Source: Bacteroidales bacterium (GTDB taxonomy: Bacteria; Bacteroidota; Bacteroidia; Bacteroidales; M50B96). Taken from it: a stretch of DNA of 64,000 bases. Below the pieces are notes generated by a model. That model ran no database searches. It was not told the origin of the DNA and was given only the letters and a program-made list of their open reading frames with translations. Positions 1 to 8,320 of the stretch are shown here, piece after piece (within the stretch, counting starts at the first letter, position 1; the number at the start of each line of letters is the position of its first letter). The position numbers and the translations under genes are program-made. Location: NCBI GenBank assembly GCA_021740905.1, contig JAIOYV010000006.1:1-64000 (forward strand), read 5' to 3'.

Positions 1-417
1 AACAGTTGGCTATGAATTTTAATTCGTCTTAATTTTATCAAAGCATGATATTTCGTTTTTTTTGAAATATTACGCCTGCAAATCAGTACTTTAACTCATG
101 GAAATCAAGATTTTCAAAAACTACCGGACAGCTATGATTTGGCATATAGAAATATTCTAATTGTATTTTCTTAAAAGCTAGAATGGAAGCGAATCCGGAA
201 AATTTCCCCCATTCTATCCCGATGCAGTCGGGACTGCGGGAGGTTAGGGGGTGGAATTACGTGCAGGAACTCCCCCCTCTTATTCTCCCCCAAGGGGGAG
301 ACAGTGCTCTGTTGCATCCTTTTGTCTAAATGAAATCTGATGTTTTCTTTGAACATATTTCTTTGAATGTATTTATTATGTGCCGAATTCAATTGATTTT
401 ATATTTTCACAGTCGAT
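1..417. other. gene-free stretch with GC-rich palindromes
   Basis: I see no convincing gene here. The middle part (about 183-301) is C/G-rich compared with its AT-rich surroundings. It holds a perfect hairpin at 284-301 (TCTCCCCC, AA, GGGGGAGA) and nested inverted repeats at 217-241 (TCCCG...CGGGA around GCAGT CGGG ACTGC). This resembles a REP-like intergenic repeat. It could also serve as transcript end for the minus-strand genes that stop at 418. Confidence 0.4.
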
Positions 418-999
418 TTAAAATATAAAAGGAATCATCATTTTTACTTCTTTTTGATATTTCAAATATTGATTGCCAAATTCATTGACCAAACGTTTTT
501 CTTCGAGCCAGGCCCCAACAAAAAGATAGATGAGGCTGATACTGAAAAATATCCCATTCTTTTCGCTCGGTGCTTGCAATAACCAGCCGATCAAAATGAT
601 AATACTGGCAAAGTAAATGGGATGTCTCACAAATTTGTTTAAACCGGTAATTTGCATTGTTTCCTGAAAATTTCCATCGCCTCGGGCTTGCAAATATCCT
701 GAAAATTCAGCAAAACTATAGTTTCTAAATGCTACATAGCCCAATACAATCCCAACGAAAACAATTGTCCATCCTACTGTTTCCATCCATGCCGGTGCAA
801 TAAAAATCCATTCAGCCGGAAGTTGTTTCTGATACCAAAATATCAGCATAAAAAGAACGAGCGATTGGAAATTATAAACGGTGCTGTAGAACTTGAACCA
901 GCGGGGTTTCAAATCTTTAAAAAAGCCCTTTACCGGATAACTGGCCAACAGGCTATGCAAGAAATAATAGGCCAGCCATAGCGCGGTAAGGCCAATCAT
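418..999 (-). CDS. isoprenylcysteine methyltransferase / NnrU-like membrane protein
   Basis: 193-residue integral membrane protein with about five hydrophobic segments (near residues 2-19, 40-56, 75-92, 128-143, 150-164). The short motif RHPIY (125-129) followed by EEKRL (166-170) and a conserved tyrosine stretch is the signature of the ICMT/PEMT/NnrU superfamily of membrane methyltransferases, which bind S-adenosylmethionine at the C-terminal end. The substrate cannot be read from sequence; lipid, isoprenoid-thiol or methanethiol methylation are all known in the superfamily. Its ATG overlaps the stop of the 46-codon ORF upstream (ATGA), so the two are probably translationally coupled and cotranscribed with the hypothetical gene at 1146-1679. 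Confidence 0.75.
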   Translation of the reverse strand: MIGLTALWLAYYFLHSLLASYPVKGFFKDLKPRWFKFYSTVYNFQSLVLFMLIFWYQKQLPAEWIFIAPAWMETVGWTIVFVGIVLGYVAFRNYSFAEFSGYLQARGDGNFQETMQITGLNKFVRHPIYFASIIILIGWLLQAPSEKNGIFFSISLIYLFVGAWLEEKRLVNEFGNQYLKYQKEVKMMIPFIF

Positions 1000-1136
1000 T
1001 CGCGTGTGCGCTTATTAAGTTCTTCTTCGCTTTTCTCGATGCGTTTCATCCCTTTTTTAATTTTCAGGTGCCTACGGATGAGGGCAAACATTACAACCAA
1101 ATATAAAAGGATGGCCAATATAGCTTTCAGGTTCAT
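996..1136 (-). CDS. small single-pass membrane peptide, 46 aa
   Basis: Short ORF read on the minus strand from the ATG at 1136-1134 to the TGA at 998-996. It has a hydrophobic N-terminal helix (AILAILLYLVVMFALI, residues 5-20), then a basic and charged tail rich in Lys, Arg and Glu ending NKRTRE. Its stop overlaps the start codon of the downstream methyltransferase-like gene (ATGA), and it begins only 9 bp after the end of the upstream gene, so it fills the gap of a compact three-gene unit. The topology (one TM helix, charged cytoplasmic tail) is typical of small membrane accessory peptides. I do not recognise a family. The ATGA overlap and the fit in the gap are the main arguments that it is translated. 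Confidence 0.55.
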   Translation of the reverse strand: MNLKAILAILLYLVVMFALIRRHLKIKKGMKRIEKSEEELNKRTRE

Positions 1137-1145
1137 TACGCTAAA

Positions 1146-1679
1146 TTATTTGCCGGCCCCTTTAAAATAATGGTCTTTCTCGGAAAACAATACGTTGAAA
1201 GTGGTAAGGCTACCATACGAGCGTGTGATGTATTGCTGGATGTTTACCTTTTCCTCATCGCTAAGCGAAGGATGGCTGTTGATGTTTTGCTCGAGTACCC
1301 TGAGCCTGTCGCGGAGCATGACAATTTTGTGAAAAAACACATCGATGGGTATTTCCTTCGATTGAAGCGCGGTGTTGGCAGGTTGTATGATCAGTTTCCC
1401 GCCTATCCATTTTTCGCCTATTGGGACTACTTCCTGCAAAGCTCCAAAACGATCCAATACATACGAAATGGCCTCGTCGATCTGGGGCAGGGTAAGGCTG
1501 TTTCCTATGGCCGGCCTTTCGGGCGATTCCAGTACCTGAAGTTCCTCGCTTCGTTTCGAGATTTCCATTTTTCCTTTCGAGGCAAAGTAAATCTCGTAAT
1601 TGGTCAAATTCACTTTGCTTACTAAACCTTCGCCGTACCGGTCGTGGTCGATCCTGGCCCCGGCAACTAATTCTTCCAT
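1146..1679 (-). CDS. conserved hypothetical protein, Tudor/UvrD-C-like N-terminus
   Basis: 177-residue soluble protein without signal peptide. Residues 7-23 (GARIDHDRYGEGLVSKV) resemble the small beta-barrel found at the C-terminus of UvrD/PcrA-type helicases and in CarD-like RNA-polymerase interacting proteins (G..V.H..YGEG.V), so a protein-docking role near nucleic-acid machinery is possible. The rest is predicted mostly helical (DEAISYVLDRFG, VMLRDRLRVLEQNI), with no catalytic motif that I can recognise. It is the first gene of a probable operon with the 46-aa membrane peptide and the methyltransferase-like gene. Confidence 0.6.
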   Translation of the reverse strand: MEELVAGARIDHDRYGEGLVSKVNLTNYEIYFASKGKMEISKRSEELQVLESPERPAIGNSLTLPQIDEAISYVLDRFGALQEVVPIGEKWIGGKLIIQPANTALQSKEIPIDVFFHKIVMLRDRLRVLEQNINSHPSLSDEEKVNIQQYITRSYGSLTTFNVLFSEKDHYFKGAGK

Positions 1680-1715
1680 ATCTCTATATTAATATTTGAA
1701 CTTTCGATTACAAAA

Positions 1716-2522
1716 TTATTCATTTAACTTATGGCCGCAAAATTTGCAAAATGTGGCATCGCCCGCATGTCCCTCGGCAAGACATTCGGGGCAAACCTGC
1801 GTGGTTAGGTTGGTAGTCCCTTTTGCTTTGCTAAATTCGGCAGATACAATACCGGTAGGCACTGCAATTATGGCGTAACCCAGAATCATGGTGAAACTGG
1901 CAATGAGTTGCCCCAAGGCAGTTTGCGGGGCAATGTCGCCATAGCCTACCGTGGTGATGGTTACAATGGCCCAGTATATGCTCCGGGGGATAGATGTAAA
2001 ACCATGCTCCTCACCCTCAATCAGGTACATTATGGTGCCAATAATGATCACACTTATCAAAACCACAAAAAGGAACACCGATATTTTGGCCCGGCTTGCG
2101 TGGAGCGCTTTCGAAATGGTTTGGCTTTCCTGAACATAGCGCGATATTTTCAATATCCTGAAAACCCTGAGCAAGCGCAAGGCCCGGATAACCATCAGGC
2201 TTTGGCCACCAGGCAGGAAAATGGCGATGTAAGTCGGGAGGATAGAAAGAAAGTCGATAATTCCATAGAAGGAAAAAATATATTTGAAGGGCTTATTAAC
2301 GACCCAAATCCGCAAAGCATATTCTAACGTAAAAATGATGGTAATACACCATTCGGCAATTTTCAGATATTTGCCATAGCCCGTACTTATAAAAGATACA
2401 CTTTCGAGCATTACAAACAGAATACTCAACAAGATTGTGACCAACAAGCTATTATCAAAAAATTTTCCTGATGGTGTATCGGCTTCGAAAATAATGTCGT
2501 AAAGTTTTTCCTTTTGGGTCAT
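1716..2522 (-). CDS. voltage-gated-type potassium channel with C-terminal zinc ribbon
   Basis: 268-residue ion channel of the Kv/KvAP-like six-helix class. S1-S3 lie near residues 25-105, and an S4-like helix has arginines every third position (R113, R116, R119, R122). The pore loop carries the K+ selectivity filter TVGYGD (191-196), followed by S6 (about 203-225). The C-terminus ends with CPEC...CKFC (Cys 244, 247, 259, 262), a four-cysteine zinc-ribbon-like knuckle that replaces the usual RCK or cyclic-nucleotide domain. It sits in the inner membrane and should conduct K+ in response to potential; the ribbon may tether or tune it. It appears monocistronic. Confidence 0.85.
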   Translation of the reverse strand: MTQKEKLYDIIFEADTPSGKFFDNSLLVTILLSILFVMLESVSFISTGYGKYLKIAEWCITIIFTLEYALRIWVVNKPFKYIFSFYGIIDFLSILPTYIAIFLPGGQSLMVIRALRLLRVFRILKISRYVQESQTISKALHASRAKISVFLFVVLISVIIIGTIMYLIEGEEHGFTSIPRSIYWAIVTITTVGYGDIAPQTALGQLIASFTMILGYAIIAVPTGIVSAEFSKAKGTTNLTTQVCPECLAEGHAGDATFCKFCGHKLNE

Positions 2523-2801
2523 ATCTGTCGTTTTTCAAAATCAAAGGGTAAAGATAAAAAGCGATTCCGAATTAATAAGGACTGAAAGGAATTCTTTTCA
2601 GTCAATCCATTTTTGGTTGAACAAATCCATAAGCCTGTTTGCCGGAAAGACACTGAGACGCAATGAAAACAAATCGTTTATGAATAAATGAGGATGGCTA
2701 TCTTTGCTGATATAGTCATCGGATGAATGGTTAGATTGGTCTCCCTCCTTGATGGACCATTTTGCATTTCATTATTCAACAATAATCAATCGACATTTTT
2801 T
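2523..2801. other. divergent intergenic region with a 24-bp near-palindrome
   Basis: Gap between the minus-strand channel gene and plus-strand gmhA. The clearest element is the near-perfect palindrome at 2580-2603 (GACTGAAA..GAATTC..TTTCAGTC, one mismatched pair), centred on an EcoRI-like GAATTC. It is suited to binding a dimeric regulator or to forming a hairpin. No small gene is apparent. Confidence 0.4.
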
Positions 2802-2809
2802 TACTTTTG
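2802..2809 (+). promoter_or_regulatory. Bacteroidota -7 element of gmhA
   Basis: TACTTTTG fits TAnnTTTG, 16 bp before the ATG at 2826, giving a short leader. A TTTG at -33 is not clear, so this rests on the -7 box only. Confidence 0.5.
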
Positions 2810-2825
2810 TCGAAAACATTGCAAT

Positions 2826-3401
2826 ATGATAAAGCAGGAAATCCGAAATAATTTTATCGAGGCCAGACAAGTGCTCGACAACTTTATGGACAACCAACAA
2901 AACTGGCAGGCCATCGAAAAAGCGGGAAATATTTTAATCGATGCCTTTCGCGCCGGGAAGAAAGTTTTGTCATGTGGCAATGGTGGCTCCATGAGCGATG
3001 CCATGCACTTTGCCGAAGAACTTACTGGCAAGTTCCGAAACGAGCGGCAAGCATTACCGGCCATGGCAATTTCCGATCCGGCATACCTGACCTGCACGGC
3101 TAACGACTACGGCTTCGATTCGGTTTTTTCTCGCTATGTCGAAGCATTTGGGCTGAAGGGCGATGTTTTGTTGGCCATCAGTACAAGTGGAAATTCGCCC
3201 AACATCTTGAAAGCTGCCCGCATTGCCCGCGAGAAAAACATGCACATTATTGCATTAACAGGAAAAGATGGTGGGCAGTTGGCCAGCGAATGTGATGTGG
3301 AAATCCGTGTGCCCCATTTTGGCTACTCCGACCGCATTCAGGAAATCCATATAAAAGTGATCCATTCACTGATCCATTTTGTGGAGTTGGAGATGGTGTA
3401 G
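2826..3401 (+). CDS. gmhA: phosphoheptose isomerase GmhA
   Basis: 191 residues from the ATG at 2826, matching the usual ~190 for GmhA. The open frame extends upstream to 2727, but that stretch encodes no family sequence and contains the -7 promoter element, so I use 2826. It is a SIS-domain sugar-phosphate isomerase converting sedoheptulose 7-phosphate to D-glycero-D-manno-heptose 7-phosphate, the first step of ADP-heptose synthesis for LPS inner core. Motifs visible: [17 protein letters not shown] (sugar-phosphate loop and helix), [20 protein letters not shown] and the C-terminal helix [15 protein letters not shown] with the conserved metal-site glutamine and histidine region. No other heptose gene is adjacent. 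Confidence 0.9.
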   Translation: MIKQEIRNNFIEARQVLDNFMDNQQNWQAIEKAGNILIDAFRAGKKVLSCGNGGSMSDAMHFAEELTGKFRNERQALPAMAISDPAYLTCTANDYGFDSVFSRYVEAFGLKGDVLLAISTSGNSPNILKAARIAREKNMHIIALTGKDGGQLASECDVEIRVPHFGYSDRIQEIHIKVIHSLIHFVELEMV

Positions 3402-3439
3402 GTGAGGGATTTTAAAACTGAAGGGTGAAGGGAGGGAGA

Positions 3440-3536
3440 TTCCTCACTGCGTTCGGAAAGTCGGGGAACGATTAAAGATACCTAGTTTCACCCAAAAAAA
3501 TGCAGAACACCTCGATTTTCCGAATGCAGTGAGGAA
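3440..3536. repeat. 24-bp inverted repeat downstream of gmhA
   Basis: Arms at 3440-3463 and 3513-3536 are complementary over 24 positions; the two non-Watson-Crick positions are G.U-compatible in a plus-strand transcript. The spacer is 49 nt. It looks like a palindromic REP/MITE-type element or long stem after gmhA, with no U-run typical of a terminator. Confidence 0.55.
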
Positions 3537-3683
3537 CCTACTATCAAATACCCACCGCTGTTATTCAAAAAAAAAGTTTGATCAACTATTCTTGCTAATT
3601 CATCAAAGACAACACAAGGCCATTGAACAAATTCACCAAAGCATCGTATAGTGAAGGATTAAATGAAAATCGGTCGTTGAACT

Positions 3684-5093
3684 ATGTTATTTAACTCATT
3701 AGATTTTGCCATATTCTTGCCAATAGTCTTTATTCTCTATTGGTTTGTGGTGAATAAAAGCATTAAGAATCAGAACATTCTGCTGTTGATCGCAAGCTAT
3801 GTTTTTTATGGCTGGTGGGATTGGCGTTTTTTATCGTTGATCGTGTTTAGTTCGCTGGTCGATTATATTGTGGGTTTGCGCTTATCGAAAACCGATGTCA
3901 AACGAAAACGGCAATTCCTTTTGTTTATCAGCGTTTTTGTGAACATTGGTTTTTTGGGCTTCTTCAAATACTACAACTTTTTTCTCGACAGCTTTGTGTC
4001 GGCCTTTTCACTGTTCGGACATGACATCAACCCTCATGGTTTAAATATTATTTTACCTGTCGGGATCAGTTTTTACACCTTCCAAACCCTAAGTTATTCC
4101 ATCGATATCTACAAAAAAAAGTTTGCTCCCACCGATGATATTATCGCATTTTTTGCCTTTGTAAGTTTTTTCCCTCAGCTGGTGGCCGGGCCAATCGAAA
4201 GGGCATCCAATCTTTTGCCCCAATTTCTTAATGCAAGAAAGTACGATAACGCTCTTTTTTCCTTTGGAGTGAAACAAATCCTTTGGGGATATTTCCTAAA
4301 AGTGGTTGTTGCCGACCGGGCCGGTATCTATGTGGATGCGGTGTTTAACAATGTCCACAACCATGGGGGCTTGAGTTTTTTGGCTGCCATCGTGTTTTTT
4401 GCTTTTCAGGTGTATGGCGACTTTGCCGGCTATTCCTACATCGCCATCGGCACCGCAAAGCTTTTTGGTTTCAGGTTGATGAGAAACTTTAACCGGCCTA
4501 ACTTTGCTGCATCGTGTGGCGAGTTTTGGAAACGATGGCATATTTCGCTTTCCACCTGGTTCCGCGACTACTTATATATCCCTTTAGGTGGTAACCGGGT
4601 AAAAAAACCTCGGTGGCTCTTCAACATATTTATAACTTTTGTGATAAGTGGCCTCTGGCATGGTGCCGATTGGACTTTTGTGATATGGGGTGGCCTAAAC
4701 GGGATTTATCTGATTGTTGAAATCCTCTTGGTGGGCAAGGGGAAAAAAGGGTGGTACAATGTCCTGATCACTTTTATTTTGATCAATTTTTCACGGATAT
4801 TTTTCAGGGGCAATAGCCTTTCCGACTCGCTGTATATCATCAAAACCATATTCACCAACCCGGGTAAATTGTACATTGGGTTTGGCGACGATGTTATTGC
4901 GCCGGTGTATGCCGTAATTGCCATAATCCTCTTGCTTATCGTGGAGGCAAAAAAAGAATATTTCAATTCTCTTTTCACGGTTTCGCATAACAAGTCGGAG
5001 CTCGTGCGGATGTCGGCTTATGCCATGCTGGCCTTCATCATCCTATTTCTTGGGGTATTTGGCGATAACCAGTTTATTTATTTTCAGTTCTAA
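3684..5093 (+). CDS. MBOAT family O-acyltransferase (AlgI/DltB-like)
   Basis: 469-residue polytopic membrane protein of the membrane-bound O-acyltransferase family. It has the family's ordered motifs: FYGWWDWRFL near 41-50, FPQLVAGPIERASNLLPQ (163-180), the cytoplasmic FWKRWHISLSTWFRDYLYIPLGG (281-303) and the catalytic-histidine segment GLWHGADWTF (H326) at the start of a transmembrane helix. Such proteins move an acyl (often acetyl) group across the inner membrane to an extracytoplasmic polymer. The SGNH-hydrolase-like gene begins 4 bp downstream, the typical arrangement in which the MBOAT protein hands the acyl group to a periplasmic partner. The polymer modified is unknown. Confidence 0.88.
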   Translation: MLFNSLDFAIFLPIVFILYWFVVNKSIKNQNILLLIASYVFYGWWDWRFLSLIVFSSLVDYIVGLRLSKTDVKRKRQFLLFISVFVNIGFLGFFKYYNFFLDSFVSAFSLFGHDINPHGLNIILPVGISFYTFQTLSYSIDIYKKKFAPTDDIIAFFAFVSFFPQLVAGPIERASNLLPQFLNARKYDNALFSFGVKQILWGYFLKVVVADRAGIYVDAVFNNVHNHGGLSFLAAIVFFAFQVYGDFAGYSYIAIGTAKLFGFRLMRNFNRPNFAASCGEFWKRWHISLSTWFRDYLYIPLGGNRVKKPRWLFNIFITFVISGLWHGADWTFVIWGGLNGIYLIVEILLVGKGKKGWYNVLITFILINFSRIFFRGNSLSDSLYIIKTIFTNPGKLYIGFGDDVIAPVYAVIAIILLLIVEAKKEYFNSLFTVSHNKSELVRMSAYAMLAFIILFLGVFGDNQFIYFQF

Positions 5094-5096
5094 AGT

Positions 5097-6056
5097 ATGG
5101 TCAAAAACGAATATAAAATATCAGCAATAAAGCTCGCCAAGTTTGTGCTCATCTTTCTGGCCATCGACTTTATATTTGGGTTTGCGGCCAAACAACTGTT
5201 TTTCAGCCAGAAAACCGGCAAATATGCCAGGATCACCTATTCGATAGAGGAAGCATCACCCGATATTTTAATTTTTGGAAGTTCGCTGGCCAACCGGCAC
5301 TATGTTCCCGAGGTAATCGAAAAAGGCCTGGGCCTTACGTGCTATAACGCCGGTGTACAGGGCCGTGGATTGATTTTTCATACGGCCCTCGAAAAAATGA
5401 TCCTGGAGCGGGCAACTCCCAAATTGATTATCCTGAATGTGAACCAGAACTGGATGTACAAATCGGAAACAGCTTATGATGGGTTAAACGATTTTGTGCC
5501 CTATTATTGGGACTATCGCAAAATACTGAAACCCCTTCTTAGCCTGAACACCAAAATGATTGATTACACGCTACTTTTTCAGGCATATCAAACCAACTCG
5601 ACGATAGTCCATGCCATAAAATACTTTTTTTCTCCACAAATCGATTACAAGGGATACCGCCCTATGTATGGGCAAATGATGCCCCCCGAAACACCTGTTT
5701 CCAGTAAAGGGCAGAAAGAAATCCCTGAGGTTGGCGAACTTGATACAGATTTCATCGAAACTTTAAAATCGTTTATTGCCTCGGCACAAGCTAAAAATAT
5801 TGATCTGATTTTTGTGGTAGCCCCATTGGTGGAAGAGGTCGATTTTTCGAAAAGCACTTCGCTGATAGTCATGAAAACCATTGCCGCCAGAGAAAGCATT
5901 CCTTTCTTCGATTTCAGCAACGATACCACCTATAAATACAAATATGATCTATTTGCCGACCCAAACCACCTAAACAACCAGGGTGCCCATATCTTTTCAC
6001 AGGCTATGGTGGACAGTATAAAGGTGGATAGTTTATTTGATTTGGCCCATAGGTAA
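5097..6056 (+). CDS. SGNH/GDSL-like acyl-transfer partner of MBOAT
   Basis: 319 residues with an N-terminal membrane anchor or signal segment (about 12-30). The block I motif appears as ILIFGSSLANRHY (58-69), with the nucleophilic serine in GSS. N84 in CYNAGVQGRG occupies the position of the block II/III asparagine region, and the C-terminal block V motif is DPNHLNNQG (Asp/His). This matches AlgJ/AlgX-like or DUF1574-like periplasmic SGNH proteins that work with MBOAT acyltransferases. It probably forms one transcript with 3684-5093 (3-bp gap) and acts in the periplasm as the enzyme that places the acyl group on a glycan. Confidence 0.75.
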   Translation: MVKNEYKISAIKLAKFVLIFLAIDFIFGFAAKQLFFSQKTGKYARITYSIEEASPDILIFGSSLANRHYVPEVIEKGLGLTCYNAGVQGRGLIFHTALEKMILERATPKLIILNVNQNWMYKSETAYDGLNDFVPYYWDYRKILKPLLSLNTKMIDYTLLFQAYQTNSTIVHAIKYFFSPQIDYKGYRPMYGQMMPPETPVSSKGQKEIPEVGELDTDFIETLKSFIASAQAKNIDLIFVVAPLVEEVDFSKSTSLIVMKTIAARESIPFFDFSNDTTYKYKYDLFADPNHLNNQGAHIFSQAMVDSIKVDSLFDLAHR

Positions 6057-6427
6057 ATCGGTTTTAGAGATTCCAGTTTGATCTATTTCTATCTTTTAAT
6101 AAATCATCTCTCAACGCAAAGAAATGCTAATACACAAAATTATTTCTCCTGCATTTCCCTACAATAATAAATTCTACATGAGCGGTTCAATCCACTTTTA
6201 AGATTATTAAAAACGTACTATTCACAGCCTCTCAATGATTAGGATTGTTAAATTTGAAACTTTAAAGATTTACAGTAGAAGAACAAAAATATTAAGGCTA
6301 AGTTTGCCTGAGTAAAAAATGAAGAAAGGTCATTCTATTTGATTGAAATTGGATAAATACCAATAATGCATTGATTATCAATAAAATCTTATTTGACTGA
6401 GATTCGGAAACATGGAATAGATTTGAA
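6057..6427. other. AT-rich intergenic region before accessory gene
   Basis: About 370 bp of AT-rich sequence with no plausible gene on either strand. Its only notable element is the first copy of a 23-bp direct repeat at 6390-6412, which recurs after the next gene. Confidence 0.4.
6390..6412 (+). repeat. 23-bp direct repeat, copy 1
   Basis: TATTTGACTGAGATTCGGAA followed by ACA. It matches copy 2 at 7945-7967 in 21 of 23 positions. The pair brackets the AlbA/HATPase gene, as target-site or recombination repeats would. Confidence 0.6.
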
Positions 6428-7888
6428 ATGAAAGCCTGGATTAATAGAGCAAAGGAGTTTTTGATTAAGAGCCTTGATAAAGTACCTCAGGAGCTAAACG
6501 AATTGGATTGGAAAGAAACACTATCGCCAAAAAATGACAAACTTTGCAAACATATCTCTGCTTTTGCCAATCACCCAGGAGGAGGATTTCTTATATTCGG
6601 TATTGAGGATAGTACAGCTAAACCAATAGGAATAAATAACAAAGACGCAAGCAATATTGTTGATCGTTTAGCAAGTTTGTGCCGCGATGGAGTATCTCCA
6701 TTAGTTGGCATTGATCATTCCATCGAAGAAATTGAAAATGTCCCATTACTATTTGTCCATATTAAAGAAAGTGCTGTAAAGCCAGTTCAAATTGCAGGAA
6801 AAACGATCGAAGATAGTTTTATCCGAAGTGGTGGTACAACTCGAAAAGCTTCCAGACAGGAAATTGGAGGATTACTGCTAAACAGTAAAACGCCCGTATT
6901 TGAAGAATTACATGCTTCAACACTTAAAAATCAAGTTGAAGTGATGACATTGCTTGATTATTCCGGGATTTACAAACTTCTTAAAAAGCCAGTCCCTTCC
7001 ATTGCTGATGAAATATTGTATTGGATGCAGCAAGAAAAGATGATTGTTGACGTGGACGGCAATGGGTTTTATATTACGAATTTTGGAGCATTGGCAGCTG
7101 CACAGAACCTGAGTGATTTTGATGGATTAGCTCGTAAATCTATTCGGGTAATCAAATACGAAGGAAAAAACTAAGCGGGAGGCAGCAAAGAATTTCCCGG
7201 TTCTAAAGGATATGCCATTGGCTTTGAAGGTTTAATTCAATTTATTAAAGGGTTACTGCCGGGCAGTGAGGTCATTAAAAATGCGTTGAGGGAAGAAACA
7301 TCGGTTTACCCTGAAATAGCTATCCGTGAACTAATTGCCAATGCGTTGATACATCAGGACTTTTTAATTCGGGGAAGTGGTCCGATGATTGAAATATTTG
7401 AGGACAGGATTGAAATTACCAACCCCGGACGCCTCCTTCCAAGTAAAAAGATTGACCGATTAATAAGAACAACCCCGGAATCCAGAAATGAAGTCCTTGC
7501 TGCAGCATTTCGCAGGTATAACATTTGTGAAGAAAGAGGTACTGGTTTTGAGGAGGCAGTAATTGCAATTGAATTTTTTGGATTACCCCCATTGAAATTT
7601 GAGGAGTCAGAAAATTCTTTTAAAGTGATATTATCCGCACCAAAATCATTTGCTGATATGTCTATTCAGGAAAGGATTGATGCTTGTTACCAACATGCAA
7701 TAATTCAATACTATGGAAATGGTGGGATGACTAATGCTTCATTAAGGCAAAGGTTTGGAATGCACGATAAACAAGCGTCACAAATATCAAGGTTAATAAA
7801 GGATGCTATTGATATTGGAAGGATTAAATCAAAAGACCCAGAGAGCGAATCGAAAAAATTCAGTATCTATGTTCCTTACTGGGCCTAG
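6428..7888 (+). pseudogene. AlbA_2 / HATPase_c_4 putative DNA-binding ATPase, interrupted by in-frame TAA
   Basis: One reading frame of 486 sense codons, broken by a single TAA at 7172-7174. Codons on both sides stay in the same frame, and the translation after the stop (GSKGYAIGFEGLIQFI, then KNALREE) continues the family sequence. The N-terminal part (about residues 20-130) is an AlbA_2-type domain (GGGFLIFGIED, FIRSGGTTRKAS). The part after the stop is a GHKL-type HATPase_c_4 module (IRELIANALIHQDF, DRIEITNPGRL, EERGTGFEEA), followed by a winged helix (ASLRQRFGMHDKQASQISRLI). Such proteins are annotated as RecG-like putative transcriptional regulators. Probably a recent nonsense mutation; internal restart at the ATG at 7286 could make the C-terminal half alone. 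Confidence 0.8.
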
Positions 7889-7944
7889 TTTATTTGATTT
7901 GATTCCAGACAAAAATTATAATGGATAGAAATTCAGCATATTAT

Positions 7945-7967
7945 TATTTGATTAAGATTCGGAAACA
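7945..7967 (+). repeat. 23-bp direct repeat, copy 2
   Basis: TATTTGATTAAGATTCGGAA followed by ACA, 56 bp after the stop of the AlbA/HATPase gene. It differs from copy 1 at two positions only. Confidence 0.6.
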
Positions 7968-7970
7968 ATA

Positions 7971-8126
7971 AAAACTTATCAATCAAAAAACAGGCAATGC
8001 TATGTCGATCCATTAATAGAGCTTAACTGGATAGAAATGATCGATCCTGACTCCCCATCACGAAAAGACCAGAAATACAGGTTAACCCACAAGGCTAAAA
8101 AGTTATTGGAAATAATAGAGAGCTAG
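7971..8126 (+). pseudogene. C-terminal winged-helix remnant of a Fic/AlbA-type protein
   Basis: A frame without start codon reads RQCYVDPLIELNWIEM then IDPDSPSRKDQKYRLT and ends in LLEIIES and TAG at 8124-8126. The pattern YV.PLI.LGWIEMTIPDKP.SR.QKYRLT is the familiar C-terminal winged helix of Fic-family and AlbA/HATPase proteins. The rest of that gene is absent; an in-frame stop lies at 7953-7955 inside direct repeat copy 2. I read it as the tail of an older accessory gene that was deleted or displaced. Confidence 0.55.
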
Positions 8127-8248
8127 ACGCCTTCTGAAATTGTTAATAAGCGATCATACATTTAATGCACCATTTTAAGCCTGGCTTTTTAGTGACTACA
8201 TCTTGTGATGCTCATCCCATAAAATGTAATAACCAATAAAAAATCATA
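8127..8248. other. intergenic, no gene seen
   Basis: Short AT-rich gap between the remnant and the kbl promoter. I see no gene and no strong repeat. Confidence 0.35.
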
Positions 8249-8277
8249 TTTGAAGTATGAACTTTTATTTAGCTTTG
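8249..8277 (+). promoter_or_regulatory. promoter of kbl
   Basis: TTTG at 8249-8252 and TAGCTTTG (TAnnTTTG) at 8270-8277, separated by 17 bp; about 43 bp before the start codon. The spacing is slightly short for the Bacteroidota consensus. Confidence 0.5.
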
Positions 8278-8320
8278 CGGCTGGTAAAAATAGGTTTACC
8301 ATCATAAAAATAAATGGATT

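Noticed and set aside
2727-2825. Longer N-terminus for GmhA
   Set aside because: It contains the -7 promoter box and has no GmhA similarity; the ATG at 2826 gives the family length.
6428-7888. Two separate intact genes
   Set aside because: Both halves are in the same frame, and the gap between them encodes the missing family sequence, so one gene with a nonsense codon is simpler.
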